The notes below the pieces were generated by a model. That model was given only the letters and a program-made list of their open reading frames with translations. It was not told where the DNA came from and ran no database searches. Below are positions 1-10,294 of a stretch of DNA of 64,000 nt, in pieces. The stretch is taken from the NCBI GenBank assembly GCA_027257055.1, contig JAPVLO010000123.1, positions 3,410,001 to 3,474,000 of the forward strand, given 5' to 3'. Positions within the stretch are counted from its first letter, which is position 1, and the number at the start of each line of letters is the position of its first letter. The DNA comes from Cephalopachus bancanus (taxonomy: Eukaryota > Chordata > Mammalia > Primates > Tarsiidae). A program made the translations under genes and the position numbers.

Positions 1-333
1 CAGAGGTTGCACTAGTTTACACTCCCACCAACAGTGCAGAAGTGTTCCTTTTTCACCACACCCTCTCCAGCAACTGTTATTTTTTGAGTTATTGATAATT
101 GCCATTCTGACTGGAGTTATTTGGTATCTCAGTGTGGTTTTGATTTGCATCTCCCTGATGATTAGTGAGGTTGAACATTTCTTTATGTGTCTGTTGGCTG
201 CTCGGATGTATTCCTTTGTGAAGTGTCTGTTCATATCTTTTGCCCATTTTATAATGGGGTTGTTTGTTTTTTTCTTTTCAGTACGTTTGAGTTCCTTGTA
301 GATCCAAGATGTTAAGCCTTTGTCAGATCATTG
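1..333 (-). mobile_element. L1 fragment, younger lineage, 3' part of ORF2 region
   Basis: Read on the minus strand this is the end of L1 ORF2 and the sequence just before the L1 3' UTR. On the plus strand the diagnostic phrases are 'cactcccaccaacagtg', 'ccctctccagcaactg' and 'gatccaagatgttaagcc'. It closely matches 34085-34205 in the overlapping part, so both belong to the same L1 subfamily. Its 3' end lies outside the window. It stops near 333, where an older L1 resumes, so it is a 5'-truncated insertion into that older element. No intact frame remains. Confidence 0.85.
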
Positions 334-1344
334 TGGTTTTAATTTGCATTTACCTAACGACTAATGATGCTGCGCATTTTTTATGTGTGTGTGTGTTTTG
401 TTTGTTTTGGGTTTTTTTGGCCATCTGTATATCTTCTGTGCTGATGTGTCTTTTTGAAGTTTGACCAATTTATGATTTTTAAAATTGCATTTTGAGAGTT
501 CTTTATATAGTCAGTATACAAGTCCCTTTCCATTTATATGATTTGCAAATATTTTCTCAGTTTGTGGCTTGTGTTTTCATTCTCTAAACAGTATCTTTTA
601 AAGAGCAGTCTTTGATTTTAATCATGTTCAATTTTTATCTTTTATAGAGCATGCTTCTGATACCTTTCTAAGAAATCTATGGCTAACCTAAGATCACACA
701 AAGGGTTTTTCTCCTTTGTTTTCTTCTAGAATTTTACAGTTTGAGGTTTTATGTTTAGATTTGTAATTCATTTTGAGGTCTATGGCTAATTTTTATGCAT
801 GAAAAAAGTATGAATCAAAGCTTATTTATTTGCATATGGATATCAATTTTATTCCATAATTTATTTTTAAAAATTGTCTTTTCTTCCTTGAATTATCTTT
901 GTACCTTTGGTGAAAGTCAGTTGTCTATGGATGTATGTCTATTTATACCCACTCTGTTTTTTGTTTCATTAATGTCTTTGCCTATCTTAACATCAATACC
1001 ACACTGTATTGATTATCATATGGATTCATTGATGTAAGGCAGTGTTGGTCTTCCAACTTTGATCTTCATTCTCAAAAGTCCTTTGGCTAGTCCAGATTCT
1101 TTCACATCTCTATGAATTTTATAATCAGTTTGTCAATTTCTCTTAGAAGGCTGTTTTTTAACTGGATTTTGCAATGCATGATAGATTAATTTGGGGAACA
1201 ATGACATTTTAACAACATTGAATCTTCTGATCCATGAACATAATATATCTCTTCATTTATGTATGTCTTATTCAAGACCTTTCATCAGTATTTGTGGTTC
1301 TCAGTGCACAGATCTTACACGTCTTTTTTCTTACACATCTTTTT

Positions 1345-2120
1345 TGCTAGTCCCTCTGGGATAATATTAAATAGAAATAAGAAAAGTGGGCATAACTTGT
1401 TACTGATCTTAGAGTGAGAACACTCAGTATTTTATTATTCAGTATGAAAGTATTTTATTATTAAGTATAGGTTTTCATATATGCCCTGTCAATTTGGAGA
1501 AATTTGTTTATCACTTGTTTTAAGTTTCTTTTTTAGCTCAGAAATCAATATTTGATTTTTGATATTTTGCATGTATTCATTGAAGTACATTGTCAAGTTT
1601 ATCTCTAAGTATTTTGTGTTTTCTAGTGCATGGTATATCTTATTACAATTTTCAATGACTCATTAATAGTATATAAAATACAATTGATTTTGGTATCTTG
1701 ACCTCGAATGCTATAAACTTATTTCATTCAATTGTTTATTGACAGATTTATTTAATATACACCACTGGATTTTCTACAATCAGGTCATCTCTAAATAAAG
1801 ATAGTCTTATTTCTTCATTTCCCATCTGGAACCTTTTTAGTTGTTTTTCTTGTCTTATCACGCTGGCTAGATTCTCTAGTACAATATTAAATAGAAATAT
1901 GAAGAGTGGACACAACTTGTTCTTGATCTTAGGGAGACAGCAATCCATATTTTATTATCAAGTATGATGCCAGCTACAGGTTTTAATACATGCCCTGTCA
2001 AGTTGGGAAAATTTGCTCATTGTTTGCTGCAAATTTTTTTTTAAATCAGAAATCAAAGTTTAATTTTTTAAAAACATTTTATATGTATTCACTGAAATAT
2101 GATTTTTCATTTTTATTTTG
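1345..2120 (-). repeat. Internal direct duplication within the ancient L1
   Basis: Two diverged copies of one L1 segment lie in direct orientation at about 1345-1590 and 1865-2120. Both contain 'aatattaaatagaaata', then 'aacttgtt.ctgatctta', then 'tgccctgtcaa'. Between them (1590-1865) lies the L1 sequence expected directly before the second copy. The first copy is therefore out of order and interrupts the expected run from the 'cagatcttacac' region to 'ctctaagtattttgtg'. The copies differ at many sites, so the event is old. Confidence 0.7.
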
Positions 2121-3220
2121 CTAATAGAGTGAACTGCACTGATTGACTCTCAAATGTTAAACTTCACATTCCTGGAAACCCTACTTGGTCACGAGGTAGT
2201 ATTGTTTTTATGTAGTGTTGGATTCAAATTGCTAAGATTTTGTTGAATTTTTTTTTCCTCTCTATCTTTATTAGGGATATTGGTCTGCAGTTTTCAAATA
2301 ATGTATCTTTCTGGTTGTGGTATCAGGGTAATGATGGCCTATAAGAGTTAAAGTATATTCCCTCCTCTTTAATTTGCTGGAAAAAATTTTTTTTAAGTTA
2401 TACCAATTCTTTATTAAATGTTTGGCAGAATTCATCAGTGAAGATTTCTTGGCCTAAAGTTTTCTTTATGAGAAAGATTTTTAAACTACAAATTCAATTT
2501 ATTTAATAAGTATGATGGCTATTCAGAATATCCTTGTTTATAGTGAATGTTGGTAGTTTGTGTTTTTTAAGGAATTTGTCTCTCATTAAAGTTATTAAAT
2601 TTGTTGGTCTAAAGCAGTTCATAATATTCCTTTATTATAATTTTAATATAGGATTAAATATAATGCTCTCACCTCTCAATCTGATATTGGTATTATATAT
2701 TTCCTTTTTTTTCTAATCAGCCTGATTAAGGTTTATCAATTTTGTTGATCTCAAAGCACCAACTTTTTTCTCTATTTTTTCTGCTTTCTATTTTATTTAT
2801 GTTCAATTCGATCTTTTTTCCTGCTTATTTTGAGTTCAATTTGTACTTTCAATTTTTTTCTAGATTTTTAAGATGGAGGCTGAGATTTGAGACCATGATC
2901 ATTTTGTGCTAAAAATTTCCCTGTATACTATTTTAGCTGCATCACACACGATTTAATATTTTGTCTTTTTATTTACACTCATTTCAAAAAAATCTTTCTA
3001 AATTTTTTCTGATTTCTGGTTTATTTAGAAGTGTATTTAGTTTCCAGATATTAAGGCGGGGATATTCCAGGTATTTTTCTCTTGACAGGTTCTAATGAAA
3101 TTAGGTATAGTCAGAGAACACACTTTTGATTCTTTTGAAATGTACTGAGATGTGTTTTCTAGCCCAGAAGATCTATCTTAGTAAATGTTCCATGTGTTCT
3201 TGTGAAAAATGTGTGTTCTG

Positions 3221-3538
3221 CTATTGTTGGGTGGAGTATCTGTCAATGTCCATCACGTCAAGTTGATTGATACAACTATACAGTTCTTCTAGTGACTTAC
3301 TGATTTTCTGTCTACTCCTTCTATCAATTATTGAGAGAGAAGCATTGGAATTTCCAACTATAATTGTGGATTTGTCTATTTCTCCTTGCAGTTCCATCAG
3401 TTTTTGCTTCCTATTTTTTGAAACTCTGTTATTAAGTGCATAAATGTTTAGGATTACTATATCCTCTTGATGCACTGACCTCATTATCACTATGAAATGA
3501 ACTTCTTTGTCTCGGGCCAGACAAGAGCAGCATTTCAT
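3221..3538 (-). pseudogene. Broken L1 ORF2 endonuclease region
   Basis: The minus-strand frame of about 105 residues contains 'DIVILNIYALNN' and 'STIIVGNSNASLS', then 'DRRSRQKISKSLEEL'. This corresponds to the L1 ORF2 apurinic/apyrimidinic endonuclease segment NIYAPN...TIIVGDFN...LDR. The aspartate of the usual GDFN motif reads GNSN here, so a key residue is altered. It is the longest open stretch left in the ancient L1 at 334-3540 and carries neither an ORF2 start nor the downstream RT in frame. It is not expected to be functional. Confidence 0.85.
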
Positions 3539-3540
3539 CT

Positions 3541-4249
3541 AGGGCTAATTATTCCTGGTCACGGAGGCAAGACCCTTCTGAGAACTTCACTCAGTTTGCC
3601 TTGAATTATCAAGGTTTTCCACTCTGGCTGGTGGGAACGGGCATCATGCCAGGCCCTGTGTGAGCCTCAGATGCTGTTGTCGTTCGCCCTTTTGATGGAT
3701 TCCTTCCCACCTTAGGAAGTTTCTTCCCATGCGGGTGCTGATCAGGACTCCACTGAATACTCAGGGGGAACTTCTGCAGCCCTTTGTCCAGCCCTCGCCT
3801 CCCCAGTCTCTCCCTCTCTGCACATTTTGGCTGTCTTGTCCCCCTGAACTCTTCCTGCCATCTCCCAACTCGGGAAATCCCTTGGGCACTGCTCAGTTCC
3901 CTCTCCCTGTGCCATGGCCGGGAAACCCAAGGCAGTAATCAGGGTGACGATAGAGTTGACCTCATTTGAGTCCCACCTCTCAGGGATCAGTGCTCTTCAT
4001 TACCTTATTTGAAAAACCCTTGCTTTTCCTCCTCTGTCAATTTTTATCATTATTTCAGCATAAATCTAGTTCCTATTACTCCATTTTGGCTGGCAATGGG
4101 AGTCTTTACTTTTCTGGCTTGTTCACTTTGGGCCTCTGTGTTGACCTGTGGCTATGAAGGCTGAGGCCTGAGTTTCTTATAGACAATCCTCCACCTTCAA
4201 CCTCTGCACCCGTTCCCTTCCTCCCTACTCCCAATATAGGTTCAGTTAG
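3541..4249. other. Unassigned sequence between L1 and Alu
   Basis: About 700 bp without a convincing gene. GC content rises relative to the L1, with pyrimidine-rich stretches at 3790-3910. The part around 4050-4110 ('cctattactccattttggc') resembles decayed repeat sequence, but I cannot name the family. Short open frames on both strands show no recognisable domain. Confidence 0.5.
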
Positions 4250-4647
4250 AAAAACATTAGGCCGGGCTCAGTGGCTCAGCCTGTAATCCCAGCACTTTGG
4301 GAGGCCGAGGCGAGTGGATTGTCTGAGCCCGCGGGTTCGAGACTAGCCCTGGCAACTTAGCAAGACCTCATCTCTACAAAAAATAAAAAAATTAGCTGGT
4401 CATGGTAGCACTTGCCTGTAGTTCCGGCTACTTGGAAAGGTGAGACGGAAAGATCACCGAAGCCCAGGAGGTTAACCCTGGCACACAATCCCTGCCCTCA
4501 CGGAGCTTGCAGTCTAGTGGGGGAGACAGGCAGCAAAACCAATGGTAAGTCACTTATAGAGAGTGACACACATGAGCCTGGTACTGCACTCCAGCCTGGG
4601 CAACAGAGTGAGACTCCAACTCAAAAAATAAAAATAAAAAAACATTA
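4250..4647 (+). mobile_element. Alu element with internal foreign segment and target duplication
   Basis: A dimeric Alu starts at 4260 with 'ggccgggctcagtggctcag' and ends in an A-rich tail near 4637. A target-site duplication 'aaaaacatta' flanks it at 4250-4259 and 4638-4647. The left arm and A-rich linker are normal. In the right arm, about 4481-4572 is not Alu sequence; normal Alu ('tactgcactccagcctggg') resumes at 4581. The Alu carries the 'gagactccaactcaaa' variant also seen at 6726-7001 and 54817-55110. Confidence 0.93.
4481..4572 (+). repeat. Non-Alu segment inside Alu, similar to 6381-6470
   Basis: The segment interrupts the right arm of the Alu at 4260-4637. It matches 6381-6470 in the same orientation, sharing 'cagtctagtgggggagaca' exactly and 'gtaagtcacttataga' exactly, with about a dozen differences elsewhere and a short length difference near 4530. 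The likely origin is a local copy of the 6.4-kb locus templated into the Alu, or the reverse, through a shared 'ggcacac' junction. Direction and mechanism are inferred. Confidence 0.8.
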
Positions 4648-5579
4648 AATATCCACATGACAGTGACTATTACTGAGACCTGAGTCATATGGTCTATTGG
4701 GACTGATTTACTTTCTTTTGCATACTTCAGATATCCTTAGAGTTAATACTTGCCTTCTTAAAAGGTCTGCTTTTTTTGCCTAATGGTGTATTCTTTTACA
4801 GTTTCATACTCAAGTAACATGGACGTCAACAACAGCACCTGGAGGAGAGGTTACTGTGGGATCTGGACTGCATGGACTGAAGCCATTTTTGTGTCTTTAA
4901 CATAACAGAAGGGTGGGGCAGGGGCTCTGGCTTTGACACACAGCCCCTAGCCGTCTGCACACACCCTGCACATCTACATGTTCCTGACCTATTCTGGGAA
5001 AGAAGGAAAACATGTGAATTGGAGTCAATAGAGATAGTAAGAAGCATGAACAAAAAACGAGACACTGGATCTCAGTCCCGTCTGTGTTGCTAATGCTCTG
5101 TGTGAGCTCAAGCAAGTTCCTTCCGTCCTGAAGCCCCCAGTTATGAATCTGTGGCATGAGCATGAGGCTGGACATGATGGTCAACCTTTTCCCTTGATCT
5201 CCAAGGTCATGTAGGGGTGGGGTAGCCATTAAGTAACTGGGGGCCTTAAAAATGCCCCAGGTTCCTGCCTCAATTCAGCCAAGACTCAGGCAATCCCTTA
5301 TATCCAAGAGGGCCAGATGGGGTCATCGACAGATCTAATGGATGAGAGTAGGAGGGAGCATGTTTCAGATCAAGATGGTGCTCAGCTGAGCATGAAGCCA
5401 CTGCAGGTAATGAGCCCCTCATGGGTGGAGGTATGTGAGCAGAGCCTAGACCAGCCTTGGGGGAATTTCCACATTCCCCAGATACAGTCATGACATTGTA
5501 TTGTCATTGGCCATTGTCTTCACTGGCTCCCAGACTGGACTACAAGTCCCATGAGCGTTGGAGGCCTGAGTGTCCGGCC
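4648..5579. other. Unique sequence, no gene seen
   Basis: Moderately GC-rich unique sequence. Open frames on the minus strand at 4826-5229 and 5270-5491 have no recognisable domain and biased low-complexity composition. I see no repeat family here apart from weak AT-rich sequence before 4800. Confidence 0.5.
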
Positions 5580-5725
5580 CAGTGGTTCTCAGCTGGGGCA
5601 ATTTTCCCTCCCAGGGACATTTGGCAGTGACTGGAGACATTTTTGGTGGTCACAACTAAGAGGAGACGCGGCTGGCATCTAATGGGTAGAAGCCAGAGAT
5701 GCACCTAAAACTCCTATAAGTCTTT
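5580..5725 (+). mobile_element. MER20 (hAT-type DNA transposon fossil), partial
   Basis: Starts with the hAT-like terminus 'cagtggttctcagctgggg', followed by 'gggacatttggcagtgactg' and 'gacatttttggtggtcacaa', then 'tggcatctaatgggtagaa'. This is the order of the non-autonomous MER20 element. The 3' part and right terminus are missing. Confidence 0.85.
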
Positions 5726-6295
5726 GGGGTGAGATGTTAATATGCTGCTGCCCTTGAGAAGACCTGGGCTGCACTCTGCTCCAGCCCTGCACTCAGCACA
5801 GGGCCTAGCACCTGGGTGGGGGGATTAGTATGTGTGGGGGGAATAGACCACAATGCTGGGCAGGGACCCCGACTGCCTGATGGTCCTCAGGAGCAGGCAC
5901 CAGGTCTGAGCCACCCATGCCTGCCCAGGGTGAGGTAGGGGCCAGTTTCCCAACATGACCTAGGGGAGGATCCCCCACCCCAGAGCACAGTGAGCCTGAC
6001 TAGGTGCTGCCCTCCTTGGGTTTGGAACCCATCCTGGCCAGACAGGGGCTGGGCTGGACCCTCAGCCCTCACTTGGTCTTAGGCAGTAGCATTCCACTGT
6101 CAGCCAGACAAGCCAAAACTCGCGTTTTCTCTCTGTATCGTGGGGCAATTGGCAGATCTGCTTGTGCTGTGGGCCTATCAGGAGCCAAAAGGGGTCAGAG
6201 GGTAGTCCACAGGCTGAGGAAGGGAGTCACAGAGTTACACCTTGCTAGACTCTCCAGAAGGCAACCAGCAGGGTCTGACGGTGCCAGAGGGAGAC
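5726..6295. other. Unique sequence, no gene seen
   Basis: GC-rich unique sequence with G runs (5816-5845). Open frames overlap on both strands (5887-6072 minus, 6004-6348 plus) without domains, start context or splice logic that I can support. Confidence 0.45.
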
Positions 6296-7164
6296 ATTCG
6301 TTCACCTATCTATTCAACGCATGCTTGCTGAGCACCTACTATGTGTGAGGCATGAGTATTGGGAACAGAGCTCCAGACCAGGCACACGATCCCTGACCTC
6401 ATGGAGCTTACAGTCTAGTGGGGGAGACAGCAAAACCGGTAGTAAGTCACTTATAGAAAGCGATGCACATTAAGACACAAAAGAAAAAATATCAAAGCGG
6501 GATGTAGGTGTCAGGAGTGAGTGGGGCAGGAAGGGAAGGAGGGCTGTGATTGTAAGTGGGGTAGACAGTGGAGGCTATGTTGAGAAGATAACATTTGATT
6601 AGTGGACATGTGGGGGAAGGATGTCCAGGCAGAAGGAACAGCCATTACAAAGACTTTACCAGGGAAACGTGCCCGGTATGCTTGAGGGTCCAGCCAGGAG
6701 GCCTGTGTGGCTGGAGCAGGGTAGATTTTTTTTTTTTTTGAGTTGGAGTCTCACTCTGTCACCCAGACTGGAGTGCAGTGGCCAATCCCGGCCACCGCAG
6801 CCTCGACCGGCTGGGCTCCGGCAATCCTTTCACCTCAGCCTTCCAAGTAGCTGGAATTATAGGCACGCGCTACCACGCCCGGCTGATTTTTTGATTTATT
6901 GTAGAGATGAGGTCTCACTGCCCAGGCGGGTCTCGAACCCACAGGCTCAGGCAATCCACTCACCTCAGTCTCCCAAAGAGACTGAGCCACCGAGCCCGGT
7001 TTGGAGCAGGGTAGATGGGAGGGAAGCAGGGACCCGGGGATGAGGTTCAGCTGGAACAGGAACACTTCACGGGGAGCCTTGTGGACGCCCTGGCTTTGAT
7101 GCTGTGATGGGGAGCCATGGAAGGGTTTTGAGCAGAGGAGGGCAGTAATCAGACTCGAGGGCTG
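6296..7164 (+). repeat. Ancient mammalian interspersed repeat, family not named, split by Alu
   Basis: Recurrent mammalian boxes appear in order: 'gagcacctactatgtgtgag' near 6330, 'cagtctagtgggggagaca' near 6412, 'ccaggcagaaggaacagcc' near 6625, 'cctgtgtggctggagcagg' near 6702, and after the Alu 'gggagccatggaagggtttt' near 7110. The Alu at 6726-7001 splits one element into two parts. Similar boxes recur at about 53550-53890 and 59085-59530. I recognise the pattern but cannot assign the family. Confidence 0.65.
6712..7015 (-). mobile_element. Alu element, antisense, with perfect 14-bp target duplication
   Basis: A T run begins at 6726, followed by the antisense Alu ('gtctcactctgtcaccc', 'ggagtgcagtggcc') to about 7001. 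The target duplication 'tggagcagggtaga' occurs at 6712-6725 and 7002-7015 without mismatch. On the element strand the tail is preceded by 'gactccaactcaaa'. The left-arm promoter region is shortened: about 15 bases after 'ggctcagtctc' are missing relative to a full Alu. Confidence 0.95.
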
Positions 7165-7587
7165 AATTTCTTTCCTATTGTTGCTAAGATAACAAACCAC
7201 ACACTTAGTGGCCTAAACCTACACAGATGTATTCTCTCACAATTCTGGAGGCCGGGGGCCAACATCAGTTTGTTTCCATGGACCAAAGGCCAGATGTCGC
7301 GGGGCTGGTCCTTCTGCGGTGCATTGCTTCCTTGCCTTTTCCAGCTTCTGGAAGCGCCTGCATTCCTTGGCCCATGCCTGTGCCCTCACATCCCTCTGCT
7401 CTTTCTCCATGTGCTTCCGTGACACATGCCCTTCTTCCTGTTCTGTAATCATACCTCCCTCCGCCTCCCTCTTATGAGGACACTCGTGATGACATCATTG
7501 GGCCCACTTGGATAACCCAGGCGACTCTCTTGCTTCGAGGTTCCTAATTTAATCACATCTGCAGAGTCCCTTTTGCTACATAAGGTA
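7165..7587 (-). mobile_element. MaLR-type LTR (MLT1-like), antisense, truncated
   Basis: Antisense MLT1 order: 'cctattgttgctaagataac', 'ttctctcacaattctggagg', 'cttgccttttccagcttctg', 'cattccttggcccatg', 'cattgggcccacttggata' and 'aatcacatctgcagagtcc'. Sequence ends at 'aaggta', where a mariner-like element begins at a TA dinucleotide. The outer LTR end and any internal region are absent. It is a fossil LTR with no retained genes. Confidence 0.8.
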
Positions 7588-8033
7588 GCATGCAAGGGGG
7601 AACCTTCCTCAAAAGAATTTATTTATTTAAAACATTGTGTGTTTATTCTTACATGTTTAAGCTTCAGTCACCTTCAAAGTACTCTCTGTTTGACGCACTA
7701 CACCAATTGAGACACTTTTTCCACTGCTCAAAAACAGTTTTTGAACCCTTCAATTCTGACGCCTTTTAGTGCCATTTTTTTTTTCAACCTCTTCCACATC
7801 GGAAAAATGTTCCCGTTTTAGGACTTTTTTCATCTGGAGAAATTTTAAAAAGCCACTCAGGGTGAGATCGGGTAGATAGGGAGAGTGGGGCATGAGGGTC
7901 ATACCATTTGGGGCCAAAATCTACTGAACACTCAGTGTTGTGTGAGCAGGTGCACTCATAAATCACCCATCATGAAATGGTCAAATGTGTTGAAAGAATC
8001 TCCAAAAAAATTCACTGAAGCTGAACACAGCCT
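7588..8033 (-). mobile_element. Mariner-like DNA transposon fossil, copy 1
   Basis: On the minus strand the sequence decodes, with frameshifts, to the C-terminal part of a Tc1/mariner transposase: an APAHT-like segment, then a decayed match to the HPPYSPDLAP region, then an FFLFPxMKK-like segment, and finally 'FKNCFEQWKKC' and 'REYFEGD' before a stop. The left terminus (about 7588-7610) is a degraded inverted repeat next to a TA. The right terminus is missing and L2 sequence follows. It cannot encode a functional enzyme. Related copies lie at 41710-42542 and 59989-60549. Confidence 0.8.
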
Positions 8034-8240
8034 CTGCTCTGGCTGTCCTGCCTTGGCTGCTCTTTCCCAAACACTGGCATGGCTTGTCCGTCATTCTCTT
8101 TATGTCTTTGCTCATATGTCTTTTTCTCAGAGAAACTATCCCAACCACCCTATCCAAAACCACACCAGTATCACTCTACCCTCCTCTCTGGCTTTATGTC
8201 TCATATTACTTATTCATTTGCTGTCAGGCAAGGTCTGGGA
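8034..8240 (+). mobile_element. L2 LINE 3' fragment
   Basis: Pyrimidine-rich L2 3' order: 'ctcagagaaactatcccaac', 'ccaccctatccaaaaccaca', 'ctcatattacttattcattt'. The likely continuation is at 9035-9150, separated by 465 bp of unassigned sequence and an Alu. Confidence 0.65.
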
Positions 8241-8705
8241 GGGAACAGAAGCCACACTCGGCTGAGACTCTGAAGGGAATTTGATGGGGGGGCACCATTT
8301 GCAGCGGTGTGAGAGGGATTACGGACTGACATGAGATGCAGAGGCACCGTGGGCTTGCAACAGTGGGAAGCTGTTGCCATTCCCAGACCTAAAGTGGGCA
8401 GGGAAGGCAGCGGTGATGCCAGAGCCCAGAGGGAGCCTGGGCGGGGTGGAGGATCCTCCTGGCACGAGCCAGAACTCCAGTGTCAAAGCAGGAAGGAGCT
8501 GTGGAAGAAACACCCAGACACACCCCGCTTCCCTCCACCCCCAGCCAGTGCCTTCTACTGGCCAAGCCCAGGAGAAGCCAGAGTGCAGGGAGCCTGAGCT
8601 ACGCAGTCGGTAGAATGCAGCCTTCCTGGGCACCCAGAAAGGCAGAGGGCAGAGAGCAGTCCCATGGCAGGGGGAGGGGGTGGATGACAACCAACACATT
8701 TGTTA
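8241..8705. other. Unique GC-rich sequence, no gene seen
   Basis: GC-rich sequence with overlapping open frames on both strands (8319-8699 minus, 8331-8794 plus), a usual result of low stop density in GC-rich DNA. No domain, signal peptide or splice structure is evident. Confidence 0.45.
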
Positions 8706-9014
8706 ATCATTATTGTTGTTATTTTGAGTTGAGGTCTCACTCTGTTGCTCAGCCTGGAGTGCAGTGGCACGATCACCATTCACCACAGCCTTGACCTCCT
8801 AGGCTCAGGTGATCCTTCCACCTCAGCCTCCTGAGTAGCTGAAACTACAGGTGCACACCACCATATCTGGTTAATTCTCTTTTTTTATTTTTAGTAGAGA
8901 CAAAGTCTTGCTGTGTTGCCCAGGTTAGTCTTGAACTCCTAGACTCAAGCAATCCTCCTGCTCCGGCCTCCCAAAGTGCTGGGATTCCAGGCATGAGCCA
9001 CCACACCTGGCCAT
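8706..9014 (-). mobile_element. Old Alu (AluJ-like), antisense
   Basis: Full dimer in antisense: 'gtctcactctgttgctcag', 'ctcctgagtagctgaaac', 'agtagagacaaagtcttg', ending 'gccaccacacctggcc' near 9012. There are many mutations at CpG sites. Flanks 'tgttaatcattatt' and 'tgtttaattatttt' look like a diverged target duplication. Confidence 0.9.
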
Positions 9015-9034
9015 GTTTAATTATTTTCAAATCA

Positions 9035-9150
9035 TCTGTTTTTCCAATCTATGAGGAAGATCCATGAGGACAAGGATTCTGTCTCCTTTGATGATTACCA
9101 AGTTCCCAAGTACCTTGAACATTGCCTGCAGGCTGGTAGGACCCCAAAAA
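9035..9150 (+). mobile_element. L2 LINE 3' end fragment
   Basis: Contains 'gaggacaaggattctgtctc' followed by a decayed 'accttgaacattgcctgcag', matching the L2 3' terminal order (gagggcagggactgtgtc ... tagcacagtgcctggc). It is probably the continuation of the fragment at 8034-8240. Confidence 0.6.
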
Positions 9151-9894
9151 TAACTCCTAGGGAAAAGGTGAAGCAAAGTACACCCCAGACCTGACAGTGA
9201 GGACTTTGAGCAGGAGAGTGGCGTGTGTGTCTGTGGGGGACCATCCTGATCCTGGCTCCTGCACTCCTGGCTGGGGCTTCAGAACTGCACAGATGAACCC
9301 AGGAATCCAACCCACCTGCAGCTATCCTGCCACTGCAGTGCCTATCTCCAGTCCACCCCAATGTCAGGAGAGATTTCTAGAGACATCTTCGCTGCATGTT
9401 GGGGGGCGGGTGCAGGGAAAGTCCAAGCATATTTTCCTTGTCTTGGCAAAGGGGGCCGCAAAGCCCAGGAAGCAGGATTTGCAGGGACCCCAGGAGTCAC
9501 TCTTCAGGATTCAGGACACCCTGCTCCTGGCCTCGGTGCCCTGCCCAAAGTACATCTCCAGTCAAGCTGCAGGATGCAATATGCTTCTTGAAGAAAACTT
9601 CTCACCTGCTCTGAGCCCCCAACAGACCCGCCCAGATGGGTCACCCCTGGTTCTCCCTTCTCGAAACCACAGCACTTCTGAAACCATGACGCCTTGGTTC
9701 CGAGGGTGACTGTTATGGTGGCATCCTTGGCAAGAGGGCTACGTCTGGGCCGACTCTCTCAAGGACGGGAATTTCCCGGGGTTGTGAGAAGTGCATGCTG
9801 AAGCTGGGATGCCCACATCAAAGTTTGACTCACATGTTATCCAGCACAGGTGCAGAGTGGCTTAGGAAAAAAAGGTGCAGGGCAGTAGGCCTAG
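9151..9894. other. Unique sequence, no gene seen
   Basis: Mixed-composition unique sequence. An open frame of 170 codons (9197-9709 plus) overlaps frames on both strands, has no domain and lacks codon-use or splice support. I treat it as chance. Confidence 0.5.
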
Positions 9895-10035
9895 GGTGCC
9901 AATCCAGAGCCTCCTCTGCCAGCTCTGTGACCTCTCCTTGCCTGTAAATTGAGTCTCACACCTCCACTCCGGGATTGTTCCGGGATTAAGTCACCCTGAG
10001 CCACCTAGCAAGCCTGACACATAGTGGGCGCCCCA
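9895..10035 (+). mobile_element. MIR fragment
   Basis: Core order 'ccagctctgtgacctctcc', 'cctgtaaattgagtctcac', 'gggattaagtcaccctgagc' and 'cctgacacatagtgggcgcc' follows the MIR SINE 3' half. Confidence 0.7.
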
Positions 10036-10294
10036 AGCTGCCCTCCCTCCTCTGCCTCCTCTCGGGAGTCCTAGGAGACTTCGTCTTCCCTGGAGCAGGG
10101 ACAGTAGCCAGCAAAGCCAGCCCGCCCTCCACCCAGATCAGCCTCTCTGCGTTTGAAAACTTCCAAGCCAGGAAAACTTTTTTCCCCAGGCCGGCTCTGT
10201 CGCGGCTGCCACCATGAAAGCCCCTCCACCTTCCCCCAAAGGGCCTGCCGCCGTCTCTAGAAAAAGCCCTCATCTCCAGTGCTGAGAGGAGGGA

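Larger units (their letters stand above)
334..3540 (-). mobile_element. Ancient L1 (L1M-type), antisense, decayed ORF2
   Basis: AT-rich sequence follows the antisense order of L1 ORF2: 'gccatctgtatatcttc' near 420, the RT-region phrase 'gggatattggtctgcag' near 2275, and the endonuclease region at 3221-3538. Stops and indels are frequent throughout. The element is interrupted at its 3' side by the younger L1 at 1-333 and ends abruptly near 3540 inside the endonuclease coding region. An internal segment at about 1345-1590 is out of order (separate entry). Family placement as L1M rather than L1P rests on divergence only. Confidence 0.8.

Noticed and set aside
4260..4637. Loris/galago origin of the Alus
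   Set aside because: The tRNA-fusion Alu type expected in lorises and galagos is not present in any copy; the dimeric form here differs.
9197..9709. Plus-strand frame of 170 codons
   Set aside because: No recognisable domain, several overlapping alternative frames, no promoter or splice evidence.
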